Part shown: in pieces, positions 13,483-25,179 of the stretch | Layout of the letters: the number at the start of each line of letters is the position of its first letter | How positions within the stretch are numbered: position 1 is the first letter of the stretch | Assembly: GCA_032622095.1 (NCBI GenBank) | Contig: CP136061.1 | Location: 19,718,991-19,782,990, forward strand | Source: Siphonodentalium dalli | Taxonomy: Eukaryota > Mollusca > Scaphopoda > Gadilida > Siphonodentaliidae | Length of the DNA: 64,000 nucleotides | Direction of reading: 5' to 3' | Position numbers and translations under genes: made by a program | The notes under the pieces: model-generated | The model's input: the letters and a program-made list of their open reading frames with translations, nothing else | Database searches by the model: none | Told to the model about the DNA's origin: nothing

Positions 13483-13999
13483 CGATAGACTGGTCCTTGT
13501 CTTTGTTCACCGAAAAGTTGAAAACGTAGGAACCTGACCCTTTCGTGTAGTGTGTGCATGATACAACAATGCTAACAACATCTAACATCAGTCCAACATC
13601 CCAACCCAAGTGCTTATGCATCCGAGAGGAGCCCGCACTTCAGCTGTAATATACAGAGTAAGTTGACACTCCTTCTTGTGTATAGATATTTAATTTATTA
13701 TTTCAAGACTAGTATAGCAATTCACAACAATGGAGATCAATAGAAATGAAGAGTAAAATAATACATATGTAAAAAAAAATATTCGGTAAATTCACGAATG
13801 CATATAATAAAGTACTTTCTACCTATAAACATTATATTAATCAAAAATAGGCTCACGCCCATAAAGTTGACGAGAAAATATCGACTAGTTCACAATTTCA
13901 AGCTTGCAATTGTGTTCACTTTTGTGATGATTAAAAGTGCAGAAGGAGCCCTATTTATTGAGGGAAATATTTAGATAATAAGTTCGGTAGTTGAACTTA

Positions 14000-14460
14000 T
14001 TATCTGAACATTTCCTATCGGATAACTACTCATCAATGATGCTTTAGTATAGAGAAGGTTAACTTATTACCTGAACATTTCCTATCGGTTAACTACTCAG
14101 CAATGATAATTTAGTATAGAAAGGGTTAACTTATCATCTGAACATGTCCTATGAGGAATCCTATCGGTTAACTACTCATCAATGATGCTTTAATATAGAG
14201 ACGGTTAACTTATTACCTGAACATTTCCTATGGGATCTACTCATCAATGATGCTTTAGTATAGAAAGGGTTAAACTTATTATCTGAACATTTCCTATCGG
14301 TTAACTACTCATCAATGATGCTTTAATATAGAGGGTTAACTTATTATCTGAACATTTCATATGGGATCTACTTATCAATGATGCTTTAGTATAGAAAGGG
14401 TTAAACTTATTATCTGAACATTTCCAAGTATGCTTTAGTATAGAGAGGGCTAACTTATTG
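14000..14460. repeat. 67-bp minisatellite, copy A left part
   Basis: About seven imperfect units of 60-70 bp containing ttatctgaacatttcctatg, actactcatcaatgatgctt and tagtatagagagggttaa. Units vary in length. Confidence 0.9.
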
Positions 14461-14826
14461 TGGTAGAGCACGGGGTGGGTCTTAAGTTAACCATCGTTGC
14501 TGTCACAAAATATTTGTGGGGCTCTGAGTCTGAACATCAAGCAGGGTCCATAAACTGAGCCTACCTTTAAGAGTCTTCTGAGCATTTATTTTGTCCTCAA
14601 ACGGAACACATCTGACAATAATATCACCAGAACATAATAGACGACATCACAACACATCTATAGAATTTGACATCCAACTACATCACATGCATGCACCACA
14701 TCACAACACCAAATATCAGACATCGATAGTTGACATCGAGAGATGAAGAAATGACCAGATGACCCTGGCAAAACAAATACATAGGTTGTAGTTGTTGCCT
14801 GAACATATCCAGAATGGATATGTATA

Positions 14827-15757
14827 AATATTTATAAACCGGTTCACACCCCTCGGCCAATCAAATTGCTCCAATTCATGAACAATATTTCTTGTATGAA
14901 TCTGTATTTCAACGGGGCCAAAATACAGACTTGAGCTAAATAGTCACACATAAATTGTGACATTAATTGGATAGTAAGCTGAAAGGAGATCGGAGCGATA
15001 GGTGTGAAATTCTAACAATGCGCCATGATAATGATCGCACCAGTCACTCGGGAAGTTAAGACACGGATCATTCCATTATTAGCGGACATACCTGTATAGG
15101 GGTGGCCTGCATGGGTGGGGGCCCAACACTTTCGGTTGAATATGTTATGGTTTGTCGGGAGGGGCAGGTGATCATCAAAACCTGTTTCGAATGTATAATC
15201 CACAATAATCACTTAATGATCTTTGACATGGTACATTGCGAAAATTTCACAAACTGTTCACATATACATGCATGTGCGCGGAAAATACAGGCACTATACA
15301 CAGGTTTGCTTACGTATTTTGTTATGAATTCCGGTGATATTTCATCACACAAACTTTATGCAATGTGGAATAGTTTCACTTCCGAGTCCGAACACAAACC
15401 GGCACATTGTCTCCTGTGTTCTGAACGATAATTCCATTATGGCAACAACTTGCCAACAAGGTGAAAAATAACCTAAACAGCTGAAACAGTTTATTGTCAC
15501 AAGTTATAAATTTGTTCATCAAGAAACACGTTATCAGTATAAAGCGTTCTCAAATTCGGACACAAAATGGTTTATCAATGCTGATATATAATGCAGACGC
15601 ATGCAAGTGAGCCGATTGTCAATGGACATTTGACTGATTATTCAACAGGAGTAGCGAACACCACAATCCATTCAATTGACTTTTGTTTAGGTAATCATCG
15701 AATATAATGTGACTCAATTGTGTTTGCCTTGGGGTGTGAACCGTTTTATAAATATGT
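14827..15757. mobile_element. Insertion with ~50-bp inverted ends in copy A
   Basis: The left end near 14827 (aatatttataaaccggttca then cacccctcgg) matches the inverted right end near 15715-15757 (ccttggggtgtgaaccgttt). It lies in a 2.2-kb segment absent from copy B. Borders and target duplication are not resolved. Confidence 0.5.
15102..15431 (+). other. Unrecognised open frame, 109 codons, inside an inverted-repeat insertion
   Basis: The frame runs from MACMGGGPTLSVEYVMV to HKPAHCLLCSER. It has several Cys and His residues but no spacing matching a known metal-binding motif. It lies between the inverted ends of the insertion at about 14827-15757, so it could be decayed element coding sequence or chance. 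No family recognised. Confidence 0.15.
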
Positions 15758-15760
15758 CAT

Positions 15761-15849
15761 AACCCCCTTGGGTGTCTGTACAAGGAATACAGACCGCAGC
15801 TGCTTCGCAGCTTTGGTCTATATTCCTTGTACAGACACCCAAGGGGGTT
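15761..15849. mobile_element. 89-bp hairpin repeat
   Basis: Arms of about 40 bp beginning aacccccttgggtgtctgta fold back around cagctgcttcgcagct. The flanks allow a TA duplication. It lies next to the right inverted end of the insertion in copy A. Likely a tiny foldback MITE. Confidence 0.75.
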
Positions 15850-16654
15850 ATAACCTATACATATAAAATGTGATGTGTCAATAACCAACTTCCCTATTGT
15901 CGATATGACAACTATTTTGACACAATCATAACTATGACGACATAGTTAGAAACAAAACCTATTTACTAGTAACAAAGGGAGATTATGATCGCAGCATGCG
16001 ATTTCAACATCCCTACACAATTGGGCAAATATATTTAAGCAAATGTGACCAACTCTAAAGTTCCAAATGAAGACATTAAAATATTATTAAAAACATAATA
16101 TTAAACGGGTAAAACATTGAACAAAATATCACAATAGACACATACCATCCTGGGGAAGCATGGGTCTGATGTCATTGTAGTTTGCAGTCAACTTTATAAC
16201 TTTTAACAGTCTTCATGCATTGAAGAATTTACGATAACACTGAGTGTGTAATAGGCTATACCGATGTTGATACCTTGGTGACAAAATACGGAATGAGAAA
16301 CTGCGCGAAATAACGTTACCTGTGATTGGCTAACACACATTAGTCTCCGACTGTTTGATCTCAGATTGGGCGCTACATACAGATAGAGAATAGACTATGC
16401 GGATAAAATATTGGGCGAATTTAGAAATTAGTGGGCAGCAATTTAGGATAGTTATTAAAGGAATGTACAGGATTTGAGATAGGAGGGATATCGCAAATAG
16501 AAAACGAAGCCAAGCACGCGAAATGAAATGATTATGATGCGGCTATAAGATGTATATTAGTGAGTTAGGTTTTATAACTTAGTTAGTATACATGTGTAGC
16601 ATGTATGCTTTAACAATAAAGGATCATACTGTTTTGGTATATAAAATAGCACTG

Positions 16655-17495
16655 TCACATTATTATCTGAACATTTCCTATGGGATAACTACTCATCAAT
16701 TATGCTTTAGTATAGAGAGGGCTAACTTATTATCTGAACATTTCCTATGGGACAACTACTCATCAATTATGCTTTAGTATAGAGAGGGCTAACTTATTAT
16801 CCTAACATTTCCTATGGGATAACTACTCATCAATGATGCTTTAGTACAGAGATTGTTAAACTTATTATCTGAACATTTCCTATGGGATCAACTACTCATC
16901 AATGATGCTTTAGTATAGAAAGGGTTAAACTTATTATCTGAACATTTCCTATTGGATAACTACTCATCAATGATGCTTTAGTATAGAAAGGGTTAAACTT
17001 ATTATCTGAACATTTCCTATTGGATAACTACTCATCAATGATGCTTTAGTATAGAAAGGGTTAAACTTATTATCTGAACATTTCCTATCGGATAACTACT
17101 CATCAATGATGATTTGGTATAGAGAGGGTTAAATTATTATCTGAACATTTCCTATGGGATAACTACTCATCAATGATGATTTAGTATAGAGAGGGTTAAA
17201 CTTATTATCCGAACATTTCCTATCGGATAACTACTCATCAATGATGCTTTAGTATAGAGAGGGTTAAACTTATTATCAGAACATTTCCTATGGGATAACT
17301 ACTCATCAATGATGCTTTAGTATAGAGATGGTTAATAAGGTAACTACTCATCAATGATGCTTTAGTATGGAGAGGGTTAAACTTATTATCTGAACATTTC
17401 CATGGGATAACTACTCATCAATGATGCTTTAGTATAGAGATGGTTAATAAGGTAACTACTACTCATCAATTATGCTTTAGTATAGAGAGGGTTAA
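16655..17495. repeat. 67-bp minisatellite, copy A right part
   Basis: About twelve units of the same family, more regular than the left part, ending with truncated units near 17330-17490 (ggttaataaggtaactactc). Confidence 0.92.
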
Positions 17496-18147
17496 TATGT
17501 CACATAAAGGACTTATTCAAGTAATAGAATTTAGGAACATTGTGGCCAGACTTTTATGCAACATTGGACAATAAAGAGCGTTCCTTTGTAATCTATTCCT
17601 GAGTCCTGACACGGTAAAACAACGAGCGTTTGGCTTACTTATGTGTGAAAACTTTATAAACATGTGGAAACTTTTTGTGACTTAGGCAAGTGTTTTCCGA
17701 AATATACATGTGGTGGATAGGGATTTCGTATATTTATTGACGTATTTCGATCACCCCTCCCTCCAACTTATTGTTACATAATTAGAAGGTTTAAATGAGC
17801 CATTTAATTCTGTTTAATAATCACAATTTGAATTCGTTGAGTCTTGCACTACATTAATTCGTCGCCATAACTTAGTGCACTCGCCATTTTAAGAGAGAAG
17901 CAGACATTATCATTGCAGACAAAGGATTTTCTAAGACCAGTCCTTGCCAGTATATATGACAGTCGGTCCATTTTGTGCAAATTTCTCCCTTCTGGTTACT
18001 GATAATACATGGTACTGCAGTCCACATTCTTTAGTACGCAAACCACACGCACCCAATGTGTGCATAATGTATGTCGCTTATAACTCCAGGTTGGCTACAC
18101 GACCGTGACTATGTTTCCATGTTCCTCCGATGAATTTTCCGGTGATT
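17496..18147 (-). other. 3' UTR-like sequence of the distal AGPAT terminal exon
   Basis: On the minus strand this follows the distal stop codon. The part 17750-18147 aligns with 26490-26904 with many substitutions and small indels. An AATAAA lies at 17738-17733, about 410 nt after the stop. No open frame is recognised. Confidence 0.6.
17733..17738 (-). promoter_or_regulatory. Candidate poly(A) signal AATAAA (distal copy)
   Basis: First AATAAA after the distal stop codon on the minus strand, about 410 nt downstream, a normal 3' UTR length. Confidence 0.4.
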
Positions 18148-18218
18148 TCACGTTTTTCCGTATTTAGAACTCTTCTGGATATCAGACACATCGATCAACT
18201 TCCTGGTAAACAAACAAC
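18148..18218 (-). CDS. AGPAT3: AGPAT terminal exon 8', distal duplicate copy
   Basis: A second copy of the last exon lies 8.7 kb further downstream. It has an acceptor (TTCTCAG), the same phase, and reads CLFTRKLIDVSDIQKSSKYG, KT, TGA. It differs from the proximal copy at two of 71 bases (Ile to Thr at residue 358 and one silent change), while the flanking 3' UTR-like sequence is much more diverged. A canonical AATAAA lies at 17738-17733. It could serve as an alternative last exon or be a relic of a partial gene duplication; the sequence alone does not decide. Confidence 0.75.
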
Positions 18219-18268
18219 CTGAGAAATAAAAACATATATGTTTCAATTATAGGATGTCTACTTATCAG

Positions 18269-18292
18269 GGGGGGGGGGGGGGGGGGGGGGGT
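18269..18292. repeat. G homopolymer (~22 nt) at a duplication breakpoint
   Basis: One of several long plus-strand G runs (others near 3561, 7857, 8460, 30282, 35300, 50939 and 60320). This one marks the place where similarity to copy B ends. Confidence 0.9.
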
Positions 18293-18605
18293 GGTAATAG
18301 AAAAATTTGCAGGAAGGTATGCCGGGGTGGGTGGGTGGCCCGAGGAGCAAAAAACGTGTTTTTTACAACCTCATGCAAATTTTTTACTAAAGACCTTTTG
18401 TGGACTTATTTGACATTTGTAACAGTTTAAAACATATTATAAGAATTTATAACAGCAAAAACACCATATTTATGTTACTGTGACCTCATATGGGCCTTCG
18501 TGGAGATGATATTAAGCTATGACATGTTGCATATGGGATGGTGGGGCGAAAAAAATCCTTCCGGACACCCTTCGGAAAGAAGCTTCGAGAAATGTAAAAT
18601 TGAAA

Positions 18606-18826
18606 TACGGTAATGCCCTAATTAATCGACTCCATAACCACAGCAGAATTATGGGTGTGTAATTTTTCAGGATTTAGTCGGAAATATGGCTTGTTGCCAT
18701 TCATTGGAAAGCTCTCCCCGAGAGCTTTCCGATGAATGGCAACAAGCCATATTTCCGACTAAATAATGAAAAATTACCCATAATTCTGCTGTGGTTATGG
18801 AGTCGATTAATTAGGGCATTACTGTA
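18606..18826. mobile_element. 221-bp palindromic MITE
   Basis: Arms of about 100 bp start tacggtaatgccctaattaa and are mirrored at the right end; the centre is gagctttcc-like around ctccccgag. A few mismatches separate the arms. It lies just upstream (in gene orientation) of the distal terminal exon. Superfamily not determined. Confidence 0.8.
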
Positions 18827-18828
18827 AA

Positions 18829-19426
18829 TAAACTTGTCTTGATGTAACTAAAGCCTAGATCATTGTGTGCATGGAAAAAGAGCGAGCATCTACCTCAAAC
18901 ATTAATGTGTATATCAATGGCTAGAATATAACTGTCATCACACTGTTCATCAGTGCGTCAAGCCAATCGGTGAATTATTTTCATGTCTATCAACTCATAT
19001 GATCTGTTACTCTCACAACACCTAAAATATCCAAGTCTGGCATAGAGACTGTTTGTCATTTATTATAACAGACGTTGCTACAGTAGACTAACAAAAGTGT
19101 TAAGGCATAATGCTAGATAATGGGCTGGTTGACAGACTAATCGGTGAAATGGTTAGAAATTATGAAATTGTGTGTATCCTGTACAATGACCTAAGTTTGC
19201 TTATATAAATAAACTTGTCCGGGTGTAACTAATGCCTAGATCAGTGTGTGCATGGAAAAAGAGCGAGCAACTGTCTCTAACATTAATGTGACTATCAATG
19301 GGTAGAAAATATCTGTAATCAGTGCATCAAGATAATCATTGAATTATTTGCATGTCTGTCAACTCAGATGATCTCTCACAAGACCTAAAGTATCCAAGTC
19401 TGGTATAGTGCTGTGTCTGCTTCTCA
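18829..19426. repeat. ~370-bp tandem duplication
   Basis: The unit beginning ataaacttgtcttgatgtaa (18829) repeats at about 19205 (ataaacttgtccgggtgtaa), with matching inner blocks such as gcatggaaaaagagcgagca and gggctggttgacagactaat. The second unit is split by Helitron H0 and resumes at 22384-22527 before the gap. Confidence 0.85.
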
Positions 19427-19723
19427 TCTATGTATATAAATGAGTAGGATCTGTCTGGATTTTTCTCTCAGACCCCTGGACCGAGTTCAACCAAATTTGG
19501 TGTGGTGACTCAGGTACCCTGGCAGATGTGATAATGCTGTTAGTTTTTCAAAATTTTGAATTAAAATAAAAAATTGGTTTTGTTAAATATAGAAAGGAAT
19601 TCAATCTAAAAAAAAACGATATATATAAATCAAAATGTTTCAAAGATCAAAATGTGCTTGAGGCGCACAAAGGGGCCGCCCCTAAATAAAGCCTCTGTCT
19701 AAGATCAAAATGTGCACGAAGAC

Positions 19724-22349
19724 CAGGGTTGTCAAAGTACCGACGGTACCACAACTTTCGGTACCGGTTCCGTACTGATGTTCAGTACCGCAAACCGGGT
19801 CGGTATCGGTACTCATTGAGTGGACTTTTATACAGCAAATAACTTTTGTTTCGTGAGGTTCCATCATCAATTATTCGTAAAGTTCAAGGTTTAGTCAAAG
19901 AACGAAAATGAAAATATCAACAACATTTACAATTAAGTTGTTGTCTGCGGCGGTTTTCGGCAAGTCGCAATGGGAGGATATTTTAAAAGACGGAATACAG
20001 AGTGGAACGAATGTAGACATGTATGTTTGACTACTGGGTCGGCTAACATTGTAGACTTATCTGGATACACGGTACACCACTTTATTTGTGTGGAAATTAA
20101 TTAGAGAACTCACTAATCGGCCATATTACTCGGATGTTGTAATTTCATAAATGATGTCACCCAATGAAACCAAAGTCGTCTCCAGTAAGCATAGTTGTAG
20201 TTGGCTAGTTCGAAAATTTGAAATAGATTTAGAGAGAAAATAGTCAAATACTCTCTGTGTCTGTGTCTCTGTGACATTAACTTTATAGCACAATAAAAGT
20301 TAAAACAAGGGAAAATAAAACTCAATAGATGTCACCCATGTGATCATAAGCATCATTACGTCATAATACTCTGGTAACTCTGCCCTGGTTGCCCATGCCT
20401 CCATGTCACGACTCACAAGTCACAAATATCCCGTCATTCGAGTTCTACAGTGTCAACATCCATGTCATCATATATATCCATCGATGGTAATTTGGGTGTT
20501 TGGTAAATTGGCACTTTTGCGCCTTGTGAACTTGTCGGTGCCCAAGCAGCCCAACAGACTCCTCTCAAATGATGCATGTGTCATAAATTTATACAGCGAA
20601 ACGGCACGTGCATAATTGCATCCGGCCGCATCCAAGAAATGCAGTTATCACAAGCGCCTACACAATGCATGCATTCTGTCAATTTAGTGACAAGTTGTCA
20701 TAGTGCGGCATACGGTGCCTTTGATGGTTGAATGTGCTAATGATATCACGATGACCGATCGCAGTTTTGTTTGGCGCGATGTTGAGCTGCTTAATTAACC
20801 CTTTATATTTGTTAAGATGTATATTAATAGAAATCAATAATCAGTACCGAGAGCCATCGGTACTCGACATCAGAACCGGTGTAACACGATAACTCCCCCC
20901 CCCCTGGGAACATACCCCGGGGTATCTTCCCCCCCACCCTGGGTATCTTCCCCCCCCACTCGTACATTTTTTTTTCCCTCACTTATTTTATATTATTATG
21001 GTAAGAAATTGCCGAGAAAACTATTAAAAAAAAAAAATTAACTTTATGTGAGAACAATTTGATAGAGTAAGAAATTTGGGGTGGGGGGGGGGGGGGAAGA
21101 TACCCAGGCCTGAGTATCTTCCCCCCACCCAGCACCTACATATGACAAAAATTAAACATATGATTTTATTGCTTAATTTGCTTTATATATGGTCATGAAA
21201 TGGCGAGAAATTAACTTTATGTGAGAACAATTTGATAGAGTAAGAATTTGGGGTGGGGGGAAGATACCCAGGCCTGAGTATCTTCCCCCCACCCAGCACC
21301 TACATATGACAAAAATTAAACATGATTTTATTGCTTAATTTGCTTTATATAGTCATGAAATGGCGAGAAATTAACTTTATATGAGCAAAATTTGATAGAG
21401 TAAGAATTTGGGGTGGGGGGGGGGGGAAGATACCCAGGCCTGAGTATCTTCCCCCCCCACCCAGCACCTACATATGACAAAAATTAAACATATGATTTTA
21501 TTGCTTAATTTGCTTTATATATAGTCATGAAATGGCGAGAAATTAACTTTATGTGAGAATAATTTTATTGAGTAAGAATTTGGGGTGTGGGGGGATACCC
21601 ATGCCTGAGTATTTCCCCCCCCCCCCCCCCCCACCCAGCAGCTACATATGACAAAAATTAAACGTATGATTTTATTGCTTTAAATAGTCATGATATGGTC
21701 AGAAATTAACTTTTTATGACAAAAAGTTGATAGAGTAGGAATTTGGTGTGGGGGAGAGGGCTGAGTACCCCCACCCCACCCCCCCCCCCCCCCCCCTCAC
21801 CCAGCAGCAGAATTAAAAAAAAATATATATATAAGTTTATCTCGCCATTTCATAACTATATAAAGCAAATTAAGCAATAAAATCATACGTTTAATTTTTG
21901 TCATATGTAGGTGCTGGGTGGGAGGGGGGGAAGATACTCAGGCCTGGGTATCTCCCCCCCCCCCCACCCCAAATTCTGCTCATATAAAGTTAATTTCTTA
22001 ATTTCTTACTCTATTAAATTGTTCTCATATAAAGTTAATTTCTCGCCATTTTCATGACAATATAAAGCAAAATAAACGTAAGGTAATATTTTGACATGTT
22101 TATGCTATTGTGTGAGGGGTTAAGTTAAACTTCAAAATATATATATATTTTTTTTAATAGTTTTTCTCGGCATTTCTTACCATAATAATATAAAATAAGT
22201 GAGGGAAAAAAAAATATGAGTGGGGGGGAAGATACCCAGGGCGGGGGGGAAATACCCAGGGGGGAGATAAACTGTTACAAACCGGTACCGGTTTAATTCC
22301 TGATTACCGCCGGTTCCGGTACCGGTACCAGTACCTATTGACAACCCTG
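19724..22349. mobile_element. hAT-like non-autonomous element, 2.6 kb, perfect 8-bp TSD (acgaagac)
   Basis: Terminal inverted repeats are CAGGGTTGTCAAAG and, on the other strand, CAGGGTTGTCAATAG, typical of hAT ends. The duplication acgaagac is at 19716-19723 and 22350-22357. Subterminal ccggtaccgg-rich sequence is present at both ends. No transposase is recognised. The interior is dominated by an inverted array of G- and C-rich blocks. Confidence 0.92.
20890..22270. repeat. G/C-run tandem and inverted array inside the hAT-like element
   Basis: About five units of roughly 170 bp, each with gatacccaggcctgagtatc between a G run and a C run, then tacatatgacaaaaattaaa, tcatgaaatggcgagaaatt and gatagagtaagaatttgggg. 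From about 21830 the same modules run in the opposite orientation. Each unit's G run, gatacc, ggtatc and C run form a self-complementary hairpin. Confidence 0.85.
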
Positions 22350-22527
22350 ACGAAGACCCACAAAGGGAGCCTGTTTCAGCTAGTTTAGTATAATAAAAGT
22401 AAGTTGCTCGAGTAGACTAACATAAGTGGTATGGAATATGTTAGATAATGGGATGGTTGACAGACTAATCAGGAAATAGTTAGAAATTATGGAATTGTGT
22501 CTATCCTGCACAATGACCTAGGTTTAC

Positions 22528-22627
22528 NNNNNNNNNNNNNNNNNNNNNNNNNNNNNNNNNNNNNNNNNNNNNNNNNNNNNNNNNNNNNNNNNNNNNNNNN
22601 NNNNNNNNNNNNNNNNNNNNNNNNNNN
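22528..22627. other. Assembly gap (100 N)
   Basis: Exactly 100 N, the conventional placeholder for a scaffold gap of unknown size. It sits between a 370-bp tandem unit and satellite array II, so the true size of array II is unknown. Confidence 0.99.
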
Positions 22628-25018
22628 AATTTATAGGGCTATCACCTATAGTTTAAGCTTAAATTTATAGGGCTTCAATTCAACTATAGGTTGAAGCCCT
22701 ATAAATTTAAGTTAACTATAGGTTGAAGCCCTATAAATTTAAGTTAACTATAGGTTGAAGCCCTATAAATTTAAGTTAACTATAGGTTGAAGCCCTATAA
22801 ATTTAAGTTAACTATAGGTTGAAGCCCTATAAATTTAAGTTAACTATAGGTTGAAGCCCTATAATTTAAGTTAACTATAGGTTGAAGCCCTATTAATTTA
22901 AGTTAACTATAGGTTGAAGCCCTATAAATTTAAGTTAACTATAGGTTGAAGCCCTATAAATTTAAGTTAACTATAGGTTGAAGCCCTATAAATTTAAGTT
23001 AACTATAGGTTGAAGCCCTATTAATTTAAGTTAACTATAGGTTGAAGCCCTATAATTTAAGTTAACTATAGGTTGAAGCCCTATAAATTTAAGTTAACTA
23101 TAGGTTGAAGCCCTATAAATTTAAGTTAACTATAGGTTGAAGCCCTATAAATTTAAGTTAACTATAGGTTGAAGCCCTATAAATTTAAGTTAACTATAGG
23201 TTGAAGCCCTATAAATTTAAGTTAACTATAGGTTGAAGCCCTATAAATTTAAGTTAACTATAGGTTGAAGCCCTATAATTAAGTTAAGGTTGAAGCCTAT
23301 AATTTAAGTTAACTATAGGTTGAAGCCCTATAAATTTAAGTTAACTATAGGTTGAAGCCCTATAAATTTAAGTTAACTATAGGTTGAAGCCCTATAATTT
23401 AAGTTAACTATAGGTTGAAGCCCTATAATTTAAGTTAACTATAGAGTTGAAGCCCTATAAATTTAAGTTAACTATAAGTTGAAGCCCTATTAATTTAAGT
23501 TAACTATAGGTTGAAGCCCTATAATTTAAGTTAACTATAAGTTGAAGCCCTATAAATTTAAGTTAACTATAAGTTGAAGCCCTATAAATTTAAGTTAACT
23601 ATAAGTTGAAGCCCTATAAATTTAAGTTAACTATAAGTTGAAGCCCTATAAATTTAAGTTAACTATAAGTTGAAGCCCTATAAATTTAAGTTAACTATAG
23701 GTTGAAGCCCTATAAATTTAAGTTAACTATAGGTTGAAGCCCTATAAATTTAAGTTAACTAAAGGTTGAAGCCCTATAAATTTAAGTTAACTATAGGTTG
23801 AAGCCCTATAAATTTAAGTTAACTATAGGTTGAAGCCCTATAAATTTAAGTTAACTATAGGTTGAAGCCCTATAAATTTAAGTTAACTATAGGTTGAAGC
23901 CCTATAATTTAAGTTAACTATAGGTTGAAGCCCTATAAATTTAAGTTAAATATAGGTTGAAGCCCTATAAATTTAAGTTAACTATAGGTTGAAGCCCTAT
24001 AATTTAAGTTAACTATAAGGTTGAAGCCCTATAAATTTAAGTTAACTATAGGTTGAAGCCCTATAAATTTAAGTTAACTATAGGTTGAAGCCCTATACTT
24101 TAAGTTAACTATAGGTTGAAGCCCTATAAATTTAAGTTAACTATAGGTTGAAGCCCTATAAATTTAAGTTAACTATAAGTTGAAGCCCTATAAATTTAAG
24201 TTAACTATAGGTTGAAGCCCTATAATTTAAGTTAACTATAGGTTGAAGCCCTATAATTTAAGTTAACTATAGGTTGAAGCCCTATAAATTTAAGTTAACT
24301 ATAGGTTGAAGCCCTATAAATTTAAGTTAACTATAGGTTGAAGCCCTATAAATTTAAGTTAACTATAAGTTGAAGCCCTATAAATTTAAGTTAACTATAG
24401 GTTGAAGCCCTATAAATTTAAGTTAACTATAGGTTGAAGCCCTATAATTTAAGTTAACTATAGGTTGAAGCCCTATAAATTTAAGTTAACTATAGGTTGA
24501 AGCCCTATAATTTAAGTTAACTATAGGTTGAAGCCCTATAAATTTAAGTTAACTATAGGTTGAAGCCCTATAAATTTAAGTTAACTATAGGTTGAAGCCC
24601 TATAATTTAAGTTAACTATAGGTTGAAGCCCTATAAATTTAAGTTAACTATAGGTTGAAGCCCTATAATTTAAGTTAACTATAAGTTGAAGCCCTATAAA
24701 TTTAAGTTAACTATAGGTTGAAGCCCTATAAATTTAAGTTAACTATAGGTTGAAGCCCTATAATTTAAGTTAACTATAGGTTGAAGCCCTATAATTTAAG
24801 TTAACTATAAGTTGAAGCCCTATAAATTTAAGTTAACTATAAGTTGAAGCCCTATTAATTTAAGTTAACTATAGGTTGAAGCCCTATAATTTAAGTTAAC
24901 TATAGGTTGAAGCCCTATAATTTAAGTTAACTATAGGTTGAAGCCCTATAAATTTAAGTTAACTATAGGTTGAAGCCCTATAAATTTAAGTTAACTATAG
25001 GTTGAAGCCCTATAAATT
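22628..25018. repeat. 32-bp satellite array II
   Basis: About 75 units of the same 32-bp family as array I, but many units are 31 bp because one A is missing from the aaattt run. The left edge abuts the N gap and starts with about one unit in inverted orientation (agggcttcaattcaacta) before switching direction. The right junction reads taaattaatggatcccc, as in array I. Confidence 0.97.
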
Positions 25019-25179
25019 AATGGATCCCCAAACAGGCTGGGATAGGTTCTTAATTTGTTTGTTTTTTCTTTCAGGTCATTCGAGATTTATATTAATTAAG
25101 GCGAACACCGTGGACTTCCAAAATTCATTCTATCCAAGAACTACCCTGATTTCTGTATTGGAATAAACTGGAGGATAGT

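Larger units (their letters stand above)
14461..16655. other. 2.2-kb stretch present only in duplication copy A
   Basis: It interrupts the 67-bp minisatellite, which occurs on both sides but is continuous in copy B. It contains the inverted-repeat insertion at 14827-15757, the hairpin at 15761-15849 and otherwise unremarkable AT-rich sequence. Confidence 0.6.
11117..18265. repeat. Segmental duplication, copy A (3' end of AGPAT gene)
   Basis: Copy A aligns in order with 25019-27025: the junction after the 32-bp array (taaattaatggatcccc), a segment with the gatagac(c/t)ggtcc site, the gene-poor 13483-13990 stretch, a 67-bp minisatellite, the 3' UTR and the terminal exon. It is longer than copy B because of a 2.0-kb element (11473-13482), an insertion at about 14460-16655 and minisatellite expansion. 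It ends in a run of about 22 G at 18269. Confidence 0.85.
19427..22383 (+). mobile_element. Non-autonomous Helitron H0, interrupted by a hAT-like element
   Basis: It starts TCTATGTATATAAATGAG after an A and ends CAGCTAG before a T, the Helitron rule (5' TC, 3' CTRR, insertion between A and T). The host 370-bp tandem unit at 18829-19204 supplies an empty site: joining the flanks restores the sequence at about 19050-19080. Removing the nested hAT leaves about 320 bp. The usual 3' hairpin is weak or missing. No Rep/helicase frame. Confidence 0.75.
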
